From Sva-07 sp963728195 (GTDB lineage: Bacteria; Actinomycetota; Acidimicrobiia; Acidimicrobiales; Ilumatobacteraceae): 64,000 nt of DNA. How positions within the stretch are numbered: the first letter of the stretch is position 1; every line of letters begins with the position of its first letter. Below the pieces are notes generated by a model. It was not told the origin of the DNA, made no database searches, and saw nothing but the letters and a program-made list of their open reading frames with translations. Location of the stretch: the NCBI GenBank assembly GCA_963728195.1, contig CAVSIX010000018.1:1-64000 (forward strand), read 5' to 3'. The position numbers were made by a program, and so were the translations under genes. Positions 60,125-64,000 of the stretch are shown piece after piece.

Positions 60125-62335
60125 CTACTCGATCGTGCGCACGCTCGAGAACCGGCCGTCGTAACAGCTGGTGTCGGCGAGCTGGCGGGGCTGGGCCGCC
60201 ACCGTCGCCGTCGTGTCGAGTGCGTCGGACAGGCGGACCGGATCGGCCGGTGTGATGCCCGACATCTGCATGAACATGCACTTGACGACCGGACCGGCGG
60301 CCTGCGAGCCGTATCCGGCCTTCTCGAGGTAGGCGCTGACCGTGTACGGCCGTGAGGGGTCGCGGCTGTAGGCGGCGAACGCCGAGGAGTCGTTCCACGG
60401 GTAGTTGCCGGCGCCCTGGGCCGTGCCGGTCTTGCCGGCGAGCGGGATCGCTCCGTCGGGGTAGTAGTAGAACAGGTTCTCGCCCGTGGTGTGGTGGTAG
60501 AAGTCGCTCGTCGTGCCCTTGCCGTAGATGACCCGTGTCAGGCCCCGGTCGATCTCCTCCCACGACTCCTGCGCCAACGGCAGCTGGCGGATGACCTCAC
60601 CGGCGACGTTGGGCTCGCGGGCGAGAACCGCCTGGGACAGATCGACGAAGCCCTGGACCGCCGAGTCGGGAACACCTGGCTGGTACACCGCCTTGATGAT
60701 CTCGGGCTTCATCAGATAGCCCTTGTTGGCGATCGTCGAGTAGCCCATGGCCAGCTGCAGCGGTGAAGCCGACAGCAGGCCCTGGCCGATCGCCAGCTGC
60801 ACGTTGTCGCCGGTGTAGTAGCTCGACGCCTCGGATTCGCTGATCACGCCGAGCTCGCCGTATCGGGCCTTCAGCTCCGCGTCGGGCACCGTGCCGTCGA
60901 ACGCGTACGGCAGGTCGATACCCGGGTCGGAACCGAATCCGAATTTTCGGACCTCCTCCTGGAGCACGGGCTGCAGATCGTTCTGCGTCATGATCAACTC
61001 GCCGATGCGGTAGAAGAACGCATCGGACGACACGGCGAGCGCGGTCTCGACGTCGACGGCGCCGTAGACACAGGGGCGGCCGGTGCCGCTGCACGTGGCG
61101 TTGCGGTACACACAGCGCACCAGCCCGTCGTTGCACTTGTCCTCTTCGACCGACTCCATGCGATAGCTGCCCTCGTCGCGGTAGTAGTCGCCGACTCCCA
61201 TCAGGCCGGTGTCGAGGGCGGCGAACGCAACGAACGGCTTGAACGTCGACCCGAGGTTGTAGCGGCCCTGGATCGCCCGGTTGACGAGAATCGACTCGTC
61301 GGGATCGATCGGATCGCCGTTCTCGTCGACCGATGGGAAGAGCTCGTCGAACTTGCCGCCGCCGAGGTCGGCCTCGAACCACCGGTTGTCGAACGTCGGA
61401 TAGCTCGCCAAGGCGATGATCTGGCCGTTCTGGTAGTTCTGCACGACGACCGAACCGGCCGGGGCCTTGTAGGGAACCTCACGGGGGTACTCGGGGAACA
61501 CGAGCTGCTCGAAGTTCTTCTCCGGATCGCGCGGGTTGACGGCGACCTGCTGCCGGCGCAGCTGGAGCTGCGTCTCGAGCGCCTGCTCGGCGAACTGCTG
61601 CTGGTCGAGGTCGATCGTCAGTTGCACGTCGTTGCCGTTGATCGGTGGCACGCGGCGAACCTCGCGCACGATCCGGCTGGCGTTGTCGACCTCGTAGGTG
61701 ACGTAGCCCCACTTGCCGTGGAGGTCGTCTTCCATGCTGAGCTCGATGCCGAACTGGCCGACGCGCTCGTTGAGGTAGTACCCGCGGCCCTCGTAGAAGT
61801 CCTTGGTCTCCGCGGTGATTCGGCCCAGGTACCCGATCACGTGACTGGCGATCGGCGCGTACGGATAGACGCGGCGCGACTCCTCGAGGATCTCGACACC
61901 GGGGAGGTCCTCGACGCGTTCCTGGATCGCGATCGCTGTGCGTTCGTCGATGTCCTCGGCGACCGGCATCGGCAGGAACGGGCTGTACACCTGGCTGTCG
62001 AACCGGTCCTCCATCTCCTCGACGGGCACGTCGATCCAGCCCGACAGCCGCCGGAAGATCTCGGCTCGGTTGTCGCTGTTGCGGATCACTTCCCAGTCGA
62101 CCGCGACGGTGAGCACGCGATCGTTGTCGGCCAGGATCCGGCCCTCGGCGTCGAAGATCCGCCCACGTTCGGGCAGCAGCGGCACCGTACGCAGCTTGGT
62201 GGTGTCGACCTTGGCCTGCAGCGTCTCCTGCTCGACGGTCTGCAGGAACCACAGGCGCGCGCCGACGAGGCCGAAGAGCAGCATGCCGACGAGGGCGAGC
62301 ACGCCCAAGCGGGCGGCGCGCTTGTCAGCGGCCAC
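60125..62335 (-). CDS. mrdA: Penicillin-binding protein 2 (transpeptidase)
   Basis: PBP2 cross-links peptidoglycan with RodA. The 736-residue protein has one N-terminal membrane helix (LGVLALVGMLLFGLVGARLWF), the PBP dimerisation domain (LLPERGRIFDAEGRILADNDRVL), and the transpeptidase with SxxK LGSTFKPFVAF (Ser near 364), SSD in VSSDAFFYRIGELI, and KTGTAQGAGNYPWND. The GTG start is at 62333-62335. Between SxxK and the next motif there are extra Cys (DKCNDGLVRCVYRNATCSGTGRPC), four or more close together in an extracytoplasmic loop, which may form disulphides. Confidence 0.95.
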   Translation of the reverse strand: MAADKRAARLGVLALVGMLLFGLVGARLWFLQTVEQETLQAKVDTTKLRTVPLLPERGRIFDAEGRILADNDRVLTVAVDWEVIRNSDNRAEIFRRLSGWIDVPVEEMEDRFDSQVYSPFLPMPVAEDIDERTAIAIQERVEDLPGVEILEESRRVYPYAPIASHVIGYLGRITAETKDFYEGRGYYLNERVGQFGIELSMEDDLHGKWGYVTYEVDNASRIVREVRRVPPINGNDVQLTIDLDQQQFAEQALETQLQLRRQQVAVNPRDPEKNFEQLVFPEYPREVPYKAPAGSVVVQNYQNGQIIALASYPTFDNRWFEADLGGGKFDELFPSVDENGDPIDPDESILVNRAIQGRYNLGSTFKPFVAFAALDTGLMGVGDYYRDEGSYRMESVEEDKCNDGLVRCVYRNATCSGTGRPCVYGAVDVETALAVSSDAFFYRIGELIMTQNDLQPVLQEEVRKFGFGSDPGIDLPYAFDGTVPDAELKARYGELGVISESEASSYYTGDNVQLAIGQGLLSASPLQLAMGYSTIANKGYLMKPEIIKAVYQPGVPDSAVQGFVDLSQAVLAREPNVAGEVIRQLPLAQESWEEIDRGLTRVIYGKGTTSDFYHHTTGENLFYYYPDGAIPLAGKTGTAQGAGNYPWNDSSAFAAYSRDPSRPYTVSAYLEKAGYGSQAAGPVVKCMFMQMSGITPADPVRLSDALDTTATVAAQPRQLADTSCYDGRFSSVRTIE

Positions 62336-62472
62336 GCGGCACCCACCGATCGGTCGACATCGAGAACATCATGACGTCTCGCATGTTACAAACGCGTTGC
62401 AGGCGCAGTCGTTCAGGGCAGCGTGCCACGACGTGACAGTGTTCACGGCGATCGGCGGACTGCAGAGCCACG

Positions 62473-63012
62473 TCACGAGGTCGGCTCGCCGACGGGTTGC
62501 TTCCACTCCGGGCGGCGCATTCGCAGACACCATCGTCCGAGCGGTACGAGCAGCGGGCTGAGCACCGCAGCGGAGGCGGCCACCACGGCCAACACGACAC
62601 CGAGCTGGCGTTGGAACGGTTCGGATTCGCCGATGAACGCCCGCAGCAGTGGCACCGTCGCCACGCCGGCGACCGCCCCCAGTGCGGTGAAGATCGCCTC
62701 CAGCCACCAGTGCGGGTCGGCGGCGATCAACGCGAGCAGTCCGCCGACCGCACCGGCGACGGTCATCGCCGTGGCCGTCGATCCGAGCGGCGTCCCCTCG
62801 GCGAGATCGAACATGACGCCGAGCGTGAACCCGACGACCGCCCCGCGCTCGCTACCGCCGGCGACACCCGCAGCGGCCGCCATCGCCATCATGATGGGCA
62901 CGATCACGCCGCCGACTTGGATCTCGACGAAGATCGTGCGCTGCAGCGCCAGCAGGATCAGGCCGAGCGGAATCACCCGCACGAGCGGGCCCTGGACGAA
63001 CGACGCGAACAT
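62473..63012 (-). CDS. mreD: Rod shape-determining protein MreD
   Basis: A 179-residue integral membrane protein with about five hydrophobic segments (VRVIPLGLILLALQRTIFVEIQVGGVIVPIMMAMAAAAGV, then AVVGFTLGVMFDLAEGTPLG), matching MreD, a member of the Mre/Rod elongasome. The hydrophilic FTLGVMFDLAEGTPLGSTA motif, with Asp, is typical. It starts 6 bases after mreC ends. A 137-base gap, with no gene, separates it from mrdA. Confidence 0.88.
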   Translation of the reverse strand: MFASFVQGPLVRVIPLGLILLALQRTIFVEIQVGGVIVPIMMAMAAAAGVAGGSERGAVVGFTLGVMFDLAEGTPLGSTATAMTVAGAVGGLLALIAADPHWWLEAIFTALGAVAGVATVPLLRAFIGESEPFQRQLGVVLAVVAASAAVLSPLLVPLGRWCLRMRRPEWKQPVGEPTS

Positions 63013-63018
63013 CGACGG

Positions 63019-64000
63019 TCACTGGTCGACTTCGGAGAGCGGCTTGTAGAGCACCACTCGCACGAAGTTCAACCGGGCCAGGTCGGCGTAGAGCTCGACG
63101 TCGAGCAGCGGTCCACCCGATCCGGGACGGTCCGCCCGGTTGACGACGCGCCCGACGGGGATGCCCGTCGGTGCGAGGCTCTCGGATCCACCGGCCGTCT
63201 CCACCAGGTCGCCGGCGACCAACTCGGACAGCGACGGCGAATCCTGGAGGAACTTGATCTGCGGCAGCCGGCGCCGTCCGCGTCCCTCGAGGGCGCCGTA
63301 CTCCTTCTCGATGATCTCGGCGATGGTCGTCGTCGTGGTCGACGTGGTCGAGTCGGCCGCTGCCGACAGCGTCTCGGACGACGGGTCGAGCGTCGTGTCG
63401 GTCGGGCTCGACGTCGCCGTCTCGCCGAGTGCGTCGAGCAGCGCGGCGATCTGTTCAGCCGTCAGCGGGCGCCCCGTCAACGGGTCGATCACCGGCTGGC
63501 CATCGGGGCCGACGGCTGCGCCCGGCAGCGTCGTGTCGGGCACCGGCGACCCGTCGGGCAGCGTGAGGCCGGGCACGATCGCACCCGGCGGCGGCGGCAC
63601 CGTCGTCGACGTGGTCGTCGTCGTGCCCGCCGCGGCGATCTCCGACGGGCTGAGGCCCGACGGCGACGTGTTGGTCGGCACCGTGTCGTCGGCGGCAGCG
63701 GCGGAGGTCACCTTGACGGCGACGGTGTAGCGGCTGTCGGTGACCAGCATCACTCGGGCGGAGGTGCGTGTCACCTGCGTGACCTTGCCGACGAGGCCCG
63801 CCTGGTTCACCACGGCCATGCCGACCTCGATGCCGCTGGCGCTGCCCTTGTCGATCTCGATCACCTGATCGAGGTTGTTGGCGGCGTAGCCGACGACGCG
63901 AGCGACCTCGGTGTCGATCCCCGACAGCGACGGAAGGCTGTACAGCGCCTGCAGTTCCTTGCCCTCGATCACCGCTGCCTCGGCGGCCGCTTGCGTGCCG
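63019..64000 (-). CDS. mreC: Rod shape-determining protein MreC (partial)
   Basis: MreC is a periplasm-facing scaffold that binds PBP2. The window cuts off the N-terminus: the frame is open from 64000, with the coiled coil reading AEAAVIEGKELQALYSLPSL, then MreC beta-domain text VARVVGYAANNLDQVIEIDKGSASGIEVGMAVVNQAGLVGKVTQVTRTSARVMLVTD. An unusual insert of about 140 residues, rich in Thr, Pro, Ser and Gly (TTTTTSTTVPPPP, DSTTSTTTTT), follows, after which the second beta-domain part returns (LPQIKFLQDSPSLSELVAGDLVETAGGSESLAPTGIPVGRVV). The last residues are PLSEVDQ. mreB should lie beyond base 64000. Confidence 0.92.
   Translation of the reverse strand, partial: GTQAAAEAAVIEGKELQALYSLPSLSGIDTEVARVVGYAANNLDQVIEIDKGSASGIEVGMAVVNQAGLVGKVTQVTRTSARVMLVTDSRYTVAVKVTSAAAADDTVPTNTSPSGLSPSEIAAAGTTTTTSTTVPPPPGAIVPGLTLPDGSPVPDTTLPGAAVGPDGQPVIDPLTGRPLTAEQIAALLDALGETATSSPTDTTLDPSSETLSAAADSTTSTTTTTIAEIIEKEYGALEGRGRRRLPQIKFLQDSPSLSELVAGDLVETAGGSESLAPTGIPVGRVVNRADRPGSGGPLLDVELYADLARLNFVRVVLYKPLSEVDQ

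Overview
The window comes from a high-GC actinobacterium. Gene order and protein features fit the class Acidimicrobiia (Ilumatobacter-like); this assignment is inference, because no rRNA is present. The support is an actinobacterial housekeeping block (rplS-trmD-rimM-KH-rpsP-ffh ... ftsY-smc-mutM-rnc ... DUF177-sepIVA-coaD-rsmD-recG) in the order known from Mycobacterium, many GTG starts and ATGA/GTGA overlaps, a CGAAC-N4-GTTCG SOS box at recA, and a GTP-type PEP carboxykinase. Gene density is near 95%.

Layout. 1-4293: hflX (cut by the window edge and frameshifted), dapF, miaA, a chorismate mutase and miaB. 4300-20100: recA with a LexA-controlled promoter, two tRNAs (Lys, His), acyl-CoA and oxidoreductase genes, a TauE-type exporter, two paired quinone reductases, psuG, an ECF sigma/anti-sigma pair, a uracil methyltransferase and rpe. 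20107-26546: an AddAB-like helicase-nuclease pair. 26549-29435: a secreted protein, enoyl-CoA hydratase, a 36-residue membrane protein, a cupredoxin lipoprotein and yraN. 29575-45254: the ribosome/SRP/lipid/cell-division block, interrupted by an acyl-CoA dehydrogenase between ffh and ftsY. 45361-52104: a zinc ribbon protein, recG, a DAK-family kinase, rpmB, a cold-shock-like protein and pckG. 52226-58618: rpmA-rplU, then a metallo-hydrolase, a DUF4157 protein and a HesB-like gene lying between rplU and rne. 58964-64000: rodA, mrdA, mreD and mreC (cut by the edge), the cell-elongation operon.

Most notable points. (1) The gene after rne (56390-56698, minus) reads as one 102-residue HesB-like protein only if an in-frame TGA is decoded. 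That TGA sits where IscA/HesB proteins carry their first cysteine and is followed by a hairpin with a GGTC loop, so it is a strong selenoprotein candidate. (2) A 675-residue DUF4157 protein (54282-56309), of the kind known as effectors of extracellular contractile injection systems, has an unassigned C-terminal region with a possible Cys-His-Asp triad. (3) Three families of 40-51 nt palindromic repeats sit at gene ends, mostly between convergent genes. (4) hflX and rne each show an apparent one-base frameshift, which could be real or a sequence error. No IS element, prophage, integrase or CRISPR array was seen.
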